In this document: positions 51,700-58,843 of the stretch, piece after piece
How the letters are laid out: every line of letters begins with the position of its first letter
Numbering within the stretch: the first letter of the stretch is position 1
Origin: Amycolatopsis sp. NBC_01488
GTDB taxonomy: Bacteria; Actinomycetota; Actinomycetes; Mycobacteriales; Pseudonocardiaceae
Direction of reading: 5' to 3'
NCBI RefSeq assembly: GCF_036227105.1
Contig: NZ_CP109434.1
Span: forward strand, 2,732,001-2,796,000
Length of the DNA: 64,000 nucleotides
The notes under the pieces: generated by a model
Told to the model about the DNA's origin: nothing
Database searches by the model: none
Seen by the model: the letters and a program-made list of their open reading frames with translations, nothing else
Translations under genes and position numbers: made by a program

Positions 51700-51705
51700 G
51701 GGACT

Positions 51706-51730
51706 ATTAAATCAACACTGTTGTTTAATT
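51706..51730. promoter_or_regulatory. A/T-rich palindromic operator (TetR-like)
   Basis: ATTAAAtCAACA-ctg-TTGtTTAATT forms a near-perfect dyad in an A/T island within G/C-rich DNA, immediately before the UPF0303 ATG and over the end of the VOC gene. The form is that of TetR/AcrR operators, but no TetR gene is within the window. Confidence 0.5.
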
Positions 51731-52102
51731 GCCAGTGAACTCCGTCAGGGACAGCACGTTCCCGTCCGGATCGGTGAACCAGGCGATGCGGCCGCCGGGC
51801 GTGGTCCAGATCTTGTCGGTGTCCTGTGGCAGCGTGTCGAACGTGAGGAACTCCACGCCCCGGTCGCGCAGCCCGGCCACCGCCGCCCGGATGTCGTCGA
51901 CCGCCCAGCCGAGCACGGTGAACGGCTGCGGCGTGAACTCCGCGACGGCGGTGACGCGGAGCATGGTCGCGCCACTGCGGAACACGCACGCGAAGGGGGT
52001 CTGCTCGATGAACTCGAGCCCGGCGACATCCGTGTAGAAAGCGCGCGAGCGCTCCAAGTCGGTCGACGGTGCGAAGGCGACCAGTTCCGCTGAGTTGAGC
52101 AT
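51725..52102 (-). CDS. VOC-family protein
   Basis: 125 residues, one VOC domain: STDLERSRAFYTDVAGLEFIEQ at the start, a central FTVLGWAVDDIRAAVAGLRDRG and the closing GGRIAWFTDPDGNVLSLTEF with the usual metal-ligand Glu. Function unknown. GAGAGGTGAGG ribosome site precedes the ATG. Divergent from the phospholipase gene. Confidence 0.85.
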   Translation of the reverse strand: MLNSAELVAFAPSTDLERSRAFYTDVAGLEFIEQTPFACVFRSGATMLRVTAVAEFTPQPFTVLGWAVDDIRAAVAGLRDRGVEFLTFDTLPQDTDKIWTTPGGRIAWFTDPDGNVLSLTEFTGN

Positions 52103-52183
52103 GGGCCTCACCTCTCTCGGCGGCGAAGGTACTCCTTGTCCAGGCCGCTGACGTGGAGAAAGCTCACGCCCGAGGAGGTGGGC

Positions 52184-54130
52184 ATGGGCCGGATCCGGCG
52201 GCGCACGGTGCTCGGCGGGGCGGCCGCGGCCACCGTCGCCGGCTCGCTGTCGGCCTCGTGCGCCGTGCCCGCGCGGAAGGGGACGATCGACGACGTCCGC
52301 CACGTCGTGGTGCTGATGCAGGAGAACCGGTCGTTCGACCACTACTTCGGCACCATGGCCGGCGTGCGCGGCTTCGGCGACCGCGCCGCCCTGCGCGACG
52401 TCTTCCGCCAGCGCGGCAAGGGCGCGCCAGTGCTGCCGTTCCGCGTGGACACGTCTGTTGTGGACGGCCAGGACCTCAGCGAGCTGCCACACGACTGGAA
52501 CAGCACGCACCGCGCGTGGAACGGCGGCGCGTACGACGCCTGGGTGGCGGCGAAGGGCCCCATGACGATGGGGTACTTCACGCACGACGACATCCCGTTC
52601 CAGCGCGCGCTGGCGAGCGCCTTCACGCTGTGCGACCACTACTTCTGCTCGATTCAGGGCCCGACGCAGCCGAACCGGCTGTTCCACTGGACCGGCACGA
52701 TCGACCCGGACGGCGTGGCGGGCGGCCCGGTCACCCACAACTTCCCGGACTACGAGCCGTCGTTCCACTGGACGACCTACCCGGAGCGGCTCGAGTCCGC
52801 CGGGATCACGTGGCGGATCTACGCGAACGACGAGGAACGCGGCGTCCCCGAGCACTTCGTCGGCGACTACGGCGACAACCCGCTGTGGCTGTTCCGGAAC
52901 TTCCACGACGCGCTGTACTCGATGGACCCGGCGAAGCGGCGGCTGGCCGAGCGCGCGAACCTGCGCACGAAGCTGCTGCCCGACTCCGGCCAGGGCAAGG
53001 ACCTCGACCACGTGCTGGCCGCGTTCCTCGCCGACTGCGCGGCCGGGACGCTGCCCGCGGTGTCGTGGGTCGTGGCCCCGTACGGCTACTGCGAGCACCC
53101 CGCCGCCCGGCCGGTCGACGGCGGCGCGTACGTCCAGCGGATGCTGAAAGCGTTGTGGGACAAGCCGGAACTGTGGGAATCGACCGTCGTCTTCATCAAT
53201 TACGACGAAAACGACGGCTTCTTCGACCACGTCGTCCCGCCGACACCGCCACCCGGAACGCCGGGCGAGTACCTGCCGGGAAACCGGCCGGAGAAGGGTG
53301 CGGCGTCCGGACCGCCGCTGCCGATCGGGCTGGGGCCGCGGGTGCCGATGACCGTCGTCTCGCCCTGGAGCCGCGGCGGCTGGGTGAACTCGCAGGTCTT
53401 CGACCACACGTCGGTGCTGCGCTTCCTCGAGACGTGGACCGGGGTGCGCGAGCCGAACATCTCGGCCTGGCGTCGCGCCATCTGCGGCGACCTGACCAGC
53501 TGTTTCGACTTCCGCGCGCACGACACGACCATCCCGCTGCTGCCGGACGCGAACGCGTTGCGCGCCGACGCCGACCGGACGCAGCCCCGGCTGCCGAAGC
53601 CCGGTCTGGGCCCGGGGGCGCTGGTGCAGGACCCCGGCACGGCGAAGGCGCGCCCGCTGCCGTACCAGCCGGTCGCCTGGGCCGTGGCCGAGCCGGGCGC
53701 GCTGAAGCTGCACCTGGCCAACCACGGCACGCAGACGCTGCAGCTGGCCGCGTACGCCTACCACGCGGGCGGGGCGTCACAGCGCTTCGACGTCGGCCCG
53801 AACACCGAGCTGGCGGGCCAAGTCCCGTACGCCGAGTCCTACGACATCGCGATCCACGGCCCGAACGGCTTCGTCGTCGAGGCCTCCGGCAAAGCGGGCC
53901 TCGACGCTTCCGTCACGTTCACCCCGGAGCCCGCGTTGCGCGTCACGGTGACCAACAGCGGGCCCGCGCCGGTCGCGCTGAACGACGTCACGATCGCGCC
54001 GGAAACCTCGCACGACTTCCCGGTGCCGACGAAGAACGGCTGGTACGACGTCACGTTCGAGGCACCGGGCTGGCGGCGCCGCTTCGCCGGGCACCTCGAG
54101 GACGGCCGCCCCTCGCGGACCGGCCCCTAA
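52184..54130 (+). CDS. Tat-exported phosphocholine-type phospholipase C
   Basis: 648 residues. Signal RIRRRTVLGGAAAATVAG is twin-arginine, with a Cys soon after (SASCAVP) that could be lipidated. The phosphoesterase domain starts HVVVLMQENRSFDHYFGTM, and VVFINYDENDGFFDHVVPP holds the active metal site. Two C-terminal DUF756 beta-sandwich repeats follow (about 460-640), as in Pseudomonas PlcN/PlcH and Mycobacterium Plc. Releases phosphocholine or phospho-head groups from lipids outside the cell, a phosphate-scavenging function. CGAGGAGGTGGGC ribosome site fixes the ATG. Confidence 0.92.
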   Translation: MGRIRRRTVLGGAAAATVAGSLSASCAVPARKGTIDDVRHVVVLMQENRSFDHYFGTMAGVRGFGDRAALRDVFRQRGKGAPVLPFRVDTSVVDGQDLSELPHDWNSTHRAWNGGAYDAWVAAKGPMTMGYFTHDDIPFQRALASAFTLCDHYFCSIQGPTQPNRLFHWTGTIDPDGVAGGPVTHNFPDYEPSFHWTTYPERLESAGITWRIYANDEERGVPEHFVGDYGDNPLWLFRNFHDALYSMDPAKRRLAERANLRTKLLPDSGQGKDLDHVLAAFLADCAAGTLPAVSWVVAPYGYCEHPAARPVDGGAYVQRMLKALWDKPELWESTVVFINYDENDGFFDHVVPPTPPPGTPGEYLPGNRPEKGAASGPPLPIGLGPRVPMTVVSPWSRGGWVNSQVFDHTSVLRFLETWTGVREPNISAWRRAICGDLTSCFDFRAHDTTIPLLPDANALRADADRTQPRLPKPGLGPGALVQDPGTAKARPLPYQPVAWAVAEPGALKLHLANHGTQTLQLAAYAYHAGGASQRFDVGPNTELAGQVPYAESYDIAIHGPNGFVVEASGKAGLDASVTFTPEPALRVTVTNSGPAPVALNDVTIAPETSHDFPVPTKNGWYDVTFEAPGWRRRFAGHLEDGRPSRTGP

Positions 54131-55356
54131 CGCAGGGCGTCCAGCGCGAACGCGGCGAGCATCGCGACGCCGCTCGGCATCGCGTCCTCGTCGAAGAGCA
54201 CGCGGTTGGAGTGGTTCGCCGCCGCTTCGGCCGGGTCGACGCCGGGCGGGCACGCGCCCAGGAACGCGTACGCGCCCTGAACCCGTTGGAGGACATAGGA
54301 AAAGTCCTCGGCACCCATCAGTGGATCCGCCATCAGCTCGACGTTCTGCCTGCCGAGCACGGCCTCCCCGAGCCCCAGGACCTCGGCGGCGACGCGGTCG
54401 TCGTTGACGGTCACCGGGTAGCCCGGCTCGACGTCGGCGACGACGCGGCAGCCGTACGCCGCGCCGACCTGCTCGCACACCTTGTACAGCTCGTCGCGGA
54501 CCAGCGCGCGCGTCGGCTCGGACAGCGTGCGGATCGTGCCCTGCAGCTCGGCGGTCTCCGGGATGATGTTCGTCGTCGTGCCGGCCTGGATCCGCGTCAC
54601 GGAGAGCACCGCCGGGTCGAACACGCTGACCCGGCGGCTGATCATCGTGTGCAGCGCGCCGACCATCGCCGCGGCCGCCGGCACCGGGTCGATCGTGTGC
54701 TGCGGCGCGGAGCCGTGGCCGCCCTTGCCGGTGACGTGCACCGTGAACGAGTCCGCCGACGCCATCTGCGGGCCCGGCCGGACCGACAGCAGCCCGCTGC
54801 GGAGGTTGGCGAGGATGTGGACGCCGAACGCGCGCTCGACCCGCGTCCCGGCGGCGTCGAGCACACCTTCGTGGATCATGAACCGGGCGCCGTGGTGCCC
54901 CTCCTCGCCCGGCTGGAACATGAACACGACCGACCCCGCCAGCTGATCTTTGCGCTCGGCGAGCAGCCGGGCCGCCGAGGCCAGCATCGCGACGTGCGTG
55001 TCGTGCCCGCACGCGTGCATCGACTCCGCGTCCTCGGAGGCGAAGTCCAGCCCCGTCTCCTCGGTCAGCGGCAGCGCGTCCATGTCGCCACGCAGCAGCA
55101 CCGCCGGGCCGGGGCGCGCGCCGCGCAGGACGGCCGTCAGCGACGTCGTGGCCTTGCCTTCGGTGATCTCCAGCGGCAGGCCGTCGAGGGCTTCCCGGAG
55201 CGCCGCCTGGGTGCGCGGCAGGTGGAGCCCCTGCTCCGGGTGGCGGTGCACGACGCGCCGGAGCGCGACCGTGCGGTCTTGCAGCGCCCGCGCGTCGTCG
55301 AGGAGGCCGGCGAACGGCGTGCCGGGCAGCGTGGGCAGGTCAGTGGGGCCGGTCAT
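54127..55356 (-). CDS. M20-family amidohydrolase (hippurate hydrolase-like)
   Basis: 409 residues. Di-metal site residues appear in LLRGDMDALPL, MHACGHDTHVAML, FMFQPGEEGHHGA and the late MGAEDFSY. A lid/dimerisation domain lies in the middle (VHVTGKGGHGSAPQ). Cleaves an N-acyl or N-carbamoyl amino acid, or acts as an indole-3-acetyl or hippuricase-type amidase; substrate unknown. Cytosolic. Tail overlaps the convergent phospholipase by 4 bp. Confidence 0.9.
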   Translation of the reverse strand: MTGPTDLPTLPGTPFAGLLDDARALQDRTVALRRVVHRHPEQGLHLPRTQAALREALDGLPLEITEGKATTSLTAVLRGARPGPAVLLRGDMDALPLTEETGLDFASEDAESMHACGHDTHVAMLASAARLLAERKDQLAGSVVFMFQPGEEGHHGARFMIHEGVLDAAGTRVERAFGVHILANLRSGLLSVRPGPQMASADSFTVHVTGKGGHGSAPQHTIDPVPAAAAMVGALHTMISRRVSVFDPAVLSVTRIQAGTTTNIIPETAELQGTIRTLSEPTRALVRDELYKVCEQVGAAYGCRVVADVEPGYPVTVNDDRVAAEVLGLGEAVLGRQNVELMADPLMGAEDFSYVLQRVQGAYAFLGACPPGVDPAEAAANHSNRVLFDEDAMPSGVAMLAAFALDALR

Positions 55357-55433
55357 GGTCCCGATAGTGCCCCATGCGGCGCTTCGGGCGCACCGTGCGT
55401 GCGTTCGGTCGAGCGGCGGAATACGGTGTGCGC

Positions 55434-55916
55434 ATGGCGGTGGATGAGCCGGTCACGGGCTTCGCGGTAGCCGTGGTCCGGGAAGACGGTCGGTGGCGGT
55501 GCAGCGCGCTCGACCCGGGGGCGTTGACCGAGCTCGACGCGGCGATCACAGAACTGGGCAAACTACGGTCCACCGGCGCGTCCTTCGGGCTGCTGGCGGT
55601 CGACGACGAGTTCTTCGTCATCGTCCGGCCGAGTCCACGGGGGCCGTCGCTGCTGCTCTCGGACGCGGCGGCGGCGCTGGACTACGACATCGCGGCGGAC
55701 GTCCTCGACGTCCTGCGCGTCGATCCGCCGGACGAAGAGGACGACTCCGTCTGGCCCGAGGGCGACCTGGAGATCCTCGCCGACCTCGGGCTGCCCGGGC
55801 CGGAACTGGAGGTCATCGTCGGCGAGGTCGACCTGTACCCGGACGAGCAGCTGCAGATGGTCGCGCAGCGCTGCGGGTTCGGCACCGAGTTCGCCAAGCT
55901 CCTGGACGAGCTCTGA
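55434..55916 (+). CDS. tRNA adenosine deaminase-associated protein
   Basis: 160 residues, acidic, soluble: GFAVAVVREDGRWRCSAL at the start, LRVDPPDEEDDSVWPEGDLEILADLGLP and EVDLYPDEQLQMVAQRCGFGTEF at the end. This is the small acidic protein encoded directly before tadA in actinobacteria; its role is unknown, presumed to assist TadA. ATG with TACGGT 6 nt upstream (leaderless signature). The tadA reading begins 23 bp after its stop. Confidence 0.85.
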   Translation: MAVDEPVTGFAVAVVREDGRWRCSALDPGALTELDAAITELGKLRSTGASFGLLAVDDEFFVIVRPSPRGPSLLLSDAAAALDYDIAADVLDVLRVDPPDEEDDSVWPEGDLEILADLGLPGPELEVIVGEVDLYPDEQLQMVAQRCGFGTEFAKLLDEL

Positions 55917-55939
55917 GACGGCCGTCCGACACCGAGGCC

Positions 55940-56377
55940 GTGGAGGCCGCGCTCGAAGCCGCGCGCGCTCCCGGCTCGGACGTGCCGATCGGGGCGGTCG
56001 TGTTCGGCCCCGACGGCCTCCCCCTGGCGGCGGCCCGCAACGCCCGCGTCGAGCTGGGCGACCCGACGGCGCACGCGGAGATCCTCGCGCTCCGCGCGGC
56101 GGCGGGCGTGGTGGGCGACGGCTGGCGCCTGGAGGGCTGCACGCTGGCGGTGACGCTGGAGCCGTGCACGATGTGCGCGGGCGCGCTGGTGCTGGCGCGC
56201 GTTTCCAGGCTCGTGTTCGGGGCGTGGGAGCCGAAGACGGGCGCGGTCGGGTCGCTGTGGGACGTCGTACGCGACCGCCGTCTCAACCACCGCCCGGAGG
56301 TCCACGGCGGCGTGCTGGCCGCGGAGTGCGCGTCGGTGCTGGAGACGTACTTCGCGATGCGTCGCTGTCTCCCGTAG
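55940..56377 (+). CDS. tadA: tRNA-specific adenosine deaminase TadA
   Basis: Deaminates A34 to inosine in tRNA-Arg(ACG). About 145 residues of the cytidine-deaminase fold: HAE in TAHAEILALRAA (zinc ligand and proton shuttle) and PCTMCAGA (two Cys ligands). Then ARVSRLVFGAWEPKTGAVGS, the TadA-specific region. The start is uncertain: GTG chosen since the first helix EAALEAARA begins there. Follows its associated protein gene closely. Confidence 0.9.
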   Translation: MEAALEAARAPGSDVPIGAVVFGPDGLPLAAARNARVELGDPTAHAEILALRAAAGVVGDGWRLEGCTLAVTLEPCTMCAGALVLARVSRLVFGAWEPKTGAVGSLWDVVRDRRLNHRPEVHGGVLAAECASVLETYFAMRRCLP

Positions 56378-56406
56378 CGGGTACCTCTTGGGCAAGGAGG
56401 TACGTG

Positions 56407-56622
56407 ATGACGATGAAGGACAAGGTCCGCCAGACCATGGGCGGCGCGCGCGAAAAGCTGGGCGCGGCGACGGGCAACCGCCGTCTCGAAGCCTCCGGAC
56501 GCATGCAGCGCCGCCGCGCACAGGTGGCCGAGGTGGCCCACGACCTGCGCTCGAAGGCCCGAGGCCTGATGCGAGACGCGCAGGTCAGGCGTCGGCCGGA
56601 CCGCCCCGCCGACCCCTGGTGA
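56407..56622 (+). CDS. CsbD-like small stress protein
   Basis: 71 residues, very basic: KDKVRQTMGGAREKLGAATGNRRLEASGRMQRRRAQ resembles the CsbD repeat (K-x-K-E-x2-G-x-A-K-E-x2-G-x-A-T-G-N-x-x-L-E-A-x-G). CsbD proteins are general-stress genes of unknown mechanism. AAGGAGGTACGTG ribosome site is strong. Sits between tadA and tRNA-Ser. Confidence 0.75.
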   Translation: MTMKDKVRQTMGGAREKLGAATGNRRLEASGRMQRRRAQVAEVAHDLRSKARGLMRDAQVRRRPDRPADPW

Positions 56623-56655
56623 GGGCCGCGCGGCCGCTCGGGTATTGTTCTCGGC

Positions 56656-56743
56656 GGTGGCGTGTCCGAGCGGCCGAAGGAGCACGACTCGAAATCGTGT
56701 GACGGCTAATCCCCGTCCGTGGGTTCAAATCCCACCGCCACCG
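56656..56743 (+). tRNA. tRNA-Ser (anticodon CGA)
   Basis: 88 nt. Acceptor GGTGGCG pairs with CGCCACC plus discriminator G; anticodon stem CACGA/TCGTG with loop CTCGAAA gives anticodon CGA. It has the long variable arm of serine tRNAs and T-arm GTGGG-TTCAAAT-CCCAC. CCA is not encoded. TATTGT at 56643-56648 is a likely -10. Its 3' end is the probable attachment site of the integrated element that follows. Confidence 0.96.
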
Positions 56744-56750
56744 CTCTCAG

Positions 56751-56799
56751 CAGCGAAAACGCCGGACCTCCCGCGAAGGGAGGTCCGGCGTTTTCGCTG
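56751..56799. terminator. 22-bp perfect hairpin after tRNA-Ser
   Basis: 56751-56772 pairs without mismatch with 56778-56799; loop GCGAA. The arm contains AAAACG and thus gives TTTTCG on both strands, so it can terminate tRNA-Ser rightward and the integrase gene leftward. Confidence 0.85.
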
Positions 56800-56800
56800 A

Positions 56801-56823
56801 GGGTCTCAGTTCGGGTCTCAGTT
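56801..56823. repeat. tandem 11-bp repeat next to the attachment site
   Basis: GGGTCTCAGTT at 56801-56811 and again at 56813-56823 (12-bp period), between the terminator and the integrase stop. Candidate arm-type binding sites for integrase or excisionase at attL. Confidence 0.55.
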
Positions 56824-56832
56824 GACCTCTGA

Positions 56833-58194
56833 TCAGGCGGGTACCAGGGCTCCTTCTGGGCCGTCTTCGTCCTCGTCTTCGTCGTCCGGAGCGGCCCACA
56901 TGTGGGCACCTACCTGCTCCGCCACCGACGTCACCAGCTCGGTGTTGACGTGCATGTACCGCTTCGCCACGGCCGCGTTGGACCAGCCCATCAGCTCCAT
57001 CACCGCGGGCAGCGGGACCTTGAGCTCCAGCAGCACCGTGGCGGCGGTGTGCCGCGCGTCGTGGAGCCGCGCGTTGCGCACGCCTGCCAGGCGCAGCAAC
57101 GCTTTCCACGCCCGGTTGTCCGGCGTCGGGTGCGTCGGCCGGCCGATCGGCGTGGCAAACACCCAGTCACCCTCCTCCCACAAGTTGGCCGCCGCTTCGC
57201 GCTCGTCCTCCTGCTGGCCGCGGTGCGCCTCCAGGGCCTCGATCACGGGCCGGGGAAGGCCGATGACGCGGCGCCCGGCCCGCGACTTCACCTCACCGAC
57301 GACCAGGCCGCCGCCGAACCGCTCGGGGCAGTAGGCGCCGTGCTCGTGCCCGCACGGCTTGTCCGGCGTGCACCCGTGCTGCCAGTTCAGTTGCTGGATC
57401 GAGCGGCGGACGGTGATCGTGCCGGCACCGCGTCGCGCCGGGCACTCGGCCGCGGTGAGCTTGCGGCGGCAGGCTTCGCCGCGCGCGCACCCGTGCTTCC
57501 ACGTGATCGTGACGTCGGACCACTTCAGTCCGAGCGCTTCACCTCGCCGGAGCCCGAGCGAAAGCGCCACGATGAACCGCGCGCCGTTCCGGATCTCCCC
57601 GGCCGCGGTGATCAGCCGCCGCGCCTCCTCGCGCGAGAACGGCACGATCTCTTCCTCCACCACGCGCGGCGCTTTCGCGATGCGCGCGGGATTCTCCGCG
57701 ATGTGCCGCCGCCGTACCGCTTCGTTGAGCGCCGCGCGGACGGTCCGGTGCGCGAGGTGCACAGTGGATGGCTTGAGTCCTTTTCGGAGGATCTTCCGGT
57801 AAGCCGCCTCCAGGTGCTCAGGCTGCAATTTGTCGAGCCGGTGCGCGCCGATGGTCGGAATGAGGTGCCTGTACACCGACGCGCGGTATCCGACCATCGT
57901 CGTGAGGCGAACCGTTGGTGCCGCGATGTTCTCGACCCAGTGGGTTAGCCACTGCTCGACGGTCAGTCCTCGGCCGGCCTTGCGCACGCGGCCGGAATCG
58001 CGCTGGCGCTCAAGCTCTCGCACAGCTTCGATGACTTCCGCTTCCGTCTTTCGCTTCACGTGGCGTCGGTCTGGCTTACCGTCGTCACGGATTCCCATAG
58101 TGACGCGGCCGTGCCATTTCCCGTCCTTTCCGAGATAGATGGAACTCGCGCCGTTCGGCGCACGGGTTCCTTCGGGGCGTTGCTTGCGTGGCAT
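56833..58194 (-). CDS. int: tyrosine-type site-specific integrase
   Basis: 453 residues. N-terminal AP2-like arm-binding region, SAM-like core-binding domain (about 75-180), then the catalytic domain with R216 (LGLRRGEAL), K303, H378-x2-R381 (LHDARHTAA), W404 (in place of the commoner His) and nucleophile Y413. Between R and K is an insert with two copies of H-G-C-x5-C-x7/8-C-P (234-252, 273-290), a putative double zinc knuckle. Acidic C-terminus. Convergent on the tRNA-Ser gene, its probable target. Excisionase gene lies 15 bp upstream. Confidence 0.95.
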   Translation of the reverse strand: MPRKQRPEGTRAPNGASSIYLGKDGKWHGRVTMGIRDDGKPDRRHVKRKTEAEVIEAVRELERQRDSGRVRKAGRGLTVEQWLTHWVENIAAPTVRLTTMVGYRASVYRHLIPTIGAHRLDKLQPEHLEAAYRKILRKGLKPSTVHLAHRTVRAALNEAVRRRHIAENPARIAKAPRVVEEEIVPFSREEARRLITAAGEIRNGARFIVALSLGLRRGEALGLKWSDVTITWKHGCARGEACRRKLTAAECPARRGAGTITVRRSIQQLNWQHGCTPDKPCGHEHGAYCPERFGGGLVVGEVKSRAGRRVIGLPRPVIEALEAHRGQQEDEREAAANLWEEGDWVFATPIGRPTHPTPDNRAWKALLRLAGVRNARLHDARHTAATVLLELKVPLPAVMELMGWSNAAVAKRYMHVNTELVTSVAEQVGAHMWAAPDDEDEDEDGPEGALVPA

Positions 58195-58209
58195 TGGTTT
58201 TCCTTCCGA

Positions 58210-58422
58210 TCATGCGGCGCGCTGGGCCGCGGTGAGCTTGGCGATGTAGTCAGCGATGGCGGTGTCGGGAACGCGCCGGAGGTGGCCAACCTGAACGGTT
58301 TCGATATGGCCAGCCTTGATGAGCTTGAACATGGTGGTTCGGCCGACGCTGAGGCGTTTGGCGGCGGCTTCGACCTTGAGCAGCTCGCGCGGTTGCATGG
58401 TCGTGTCGGGTGGGGTCGTCAT
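58210..58422 (-). CDS. xis: excisionase / HTH DNA-binding protein
   Basis: 70 residues: LLKVEAAAKRLSVGRTTMFKLIKAGHIETVQVGHLRRVPDTAIADYI, a MerR-like winged helix of the excisionase family (helix_turn_helix_17). Directs Int towards excision by bending the att DNA. AAGGAGAAACCGTC ribosome site before ATG. Stop is 15 bp before the integrase start, so co-transcribed. Confidence 0.9.
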   Translation of the reverse strand: MTTPPDTTMQPRELLKVEAAAKRLSVGRTTMFKLIKAGHIETVQVGHLRRVPDTAIADYIAKLTAAQRAA

Positions 58423-58594
58423 GACGGTTTCTCCTTCTGCTCCGGCCGGGGCCGGAGCGTTGCGGGGGTTGTGCGGATGCGTGGGCCAGGTGGGGACGCA
58501 CGCTGCGGTGTGGACCTGCTCGGTTGCTGCTGCCCCTCCTGCCAGCCGTGGCGAGGTGGCTGGGTCGCAAGCTGGCAGGAGGGGGTGTGGGGAG

Positions 58595-58843
58595 CCGGTA
58601 GCGCCGGGTGGCGCTACCGGGTGGCTGGACTTGTCCGCTACTGCCGCTACCGCCGCTACTTGCCTGGTCAGAGTGGTAGCGGATGGTTGGGCGGTAGCGG
58701 CTGTATCCGCTACCTAGTCCGGGGGGCCGGGTGGCGGGTGGCGGGCGGTAGCGTTCGTATCCGCTACCGCTTCGGTGTCCGCTACCGCGTTGACCTGCGG
58801 GGTAGCGGCGGTAGCGGCAGTAGCGGACGTAGGCAGGTAGCGG
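58595..58843. repeat. iteron-like CCGCTAC/GTAGCGG cluster (candidate origin)
   Basis: About a dozen copies of the heptamer CCGCTAC or its complement GTAGCGG lie in 250 bp in both orientations. Examples: 58635, 58644 and 58653 (9-bp period), 58676, 58694, 58707, 58761, 58779, 58802, 58811, 58820, 58837. An 11-bp perfect inverted repeat, CCGGTAGCGCC/GGCGCTACCGG, opens the cluster at 58595-58620. It spans the 3' end of the DUF3631 gene and the gap before xis. Iterons beside a replication gene suggest the element's replication origin. Confidence 0.65.

Noticed and set aside
52153..55470. Very long plus-strand open frame across the phospholipase and M20 genes
   Set aside because: Arg/Pro/Ala/Gly-rich translation with no domain; it is the off-frame shadow of two well-supported genes in high-G+C DNA.
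56656..56743. A second copy of the tRNA-Ser 3' end marking the far attachment site
   Set aside because: No other copy of the T-arm/acceptor sequence was found by eye inside the window; the element runs past the edge.
58595..58843. CRISPR array
   Set aside because: Repeats are only 7 bp, lie in both orientations and at irregular spacing; no cas genes. Iterons fit better.
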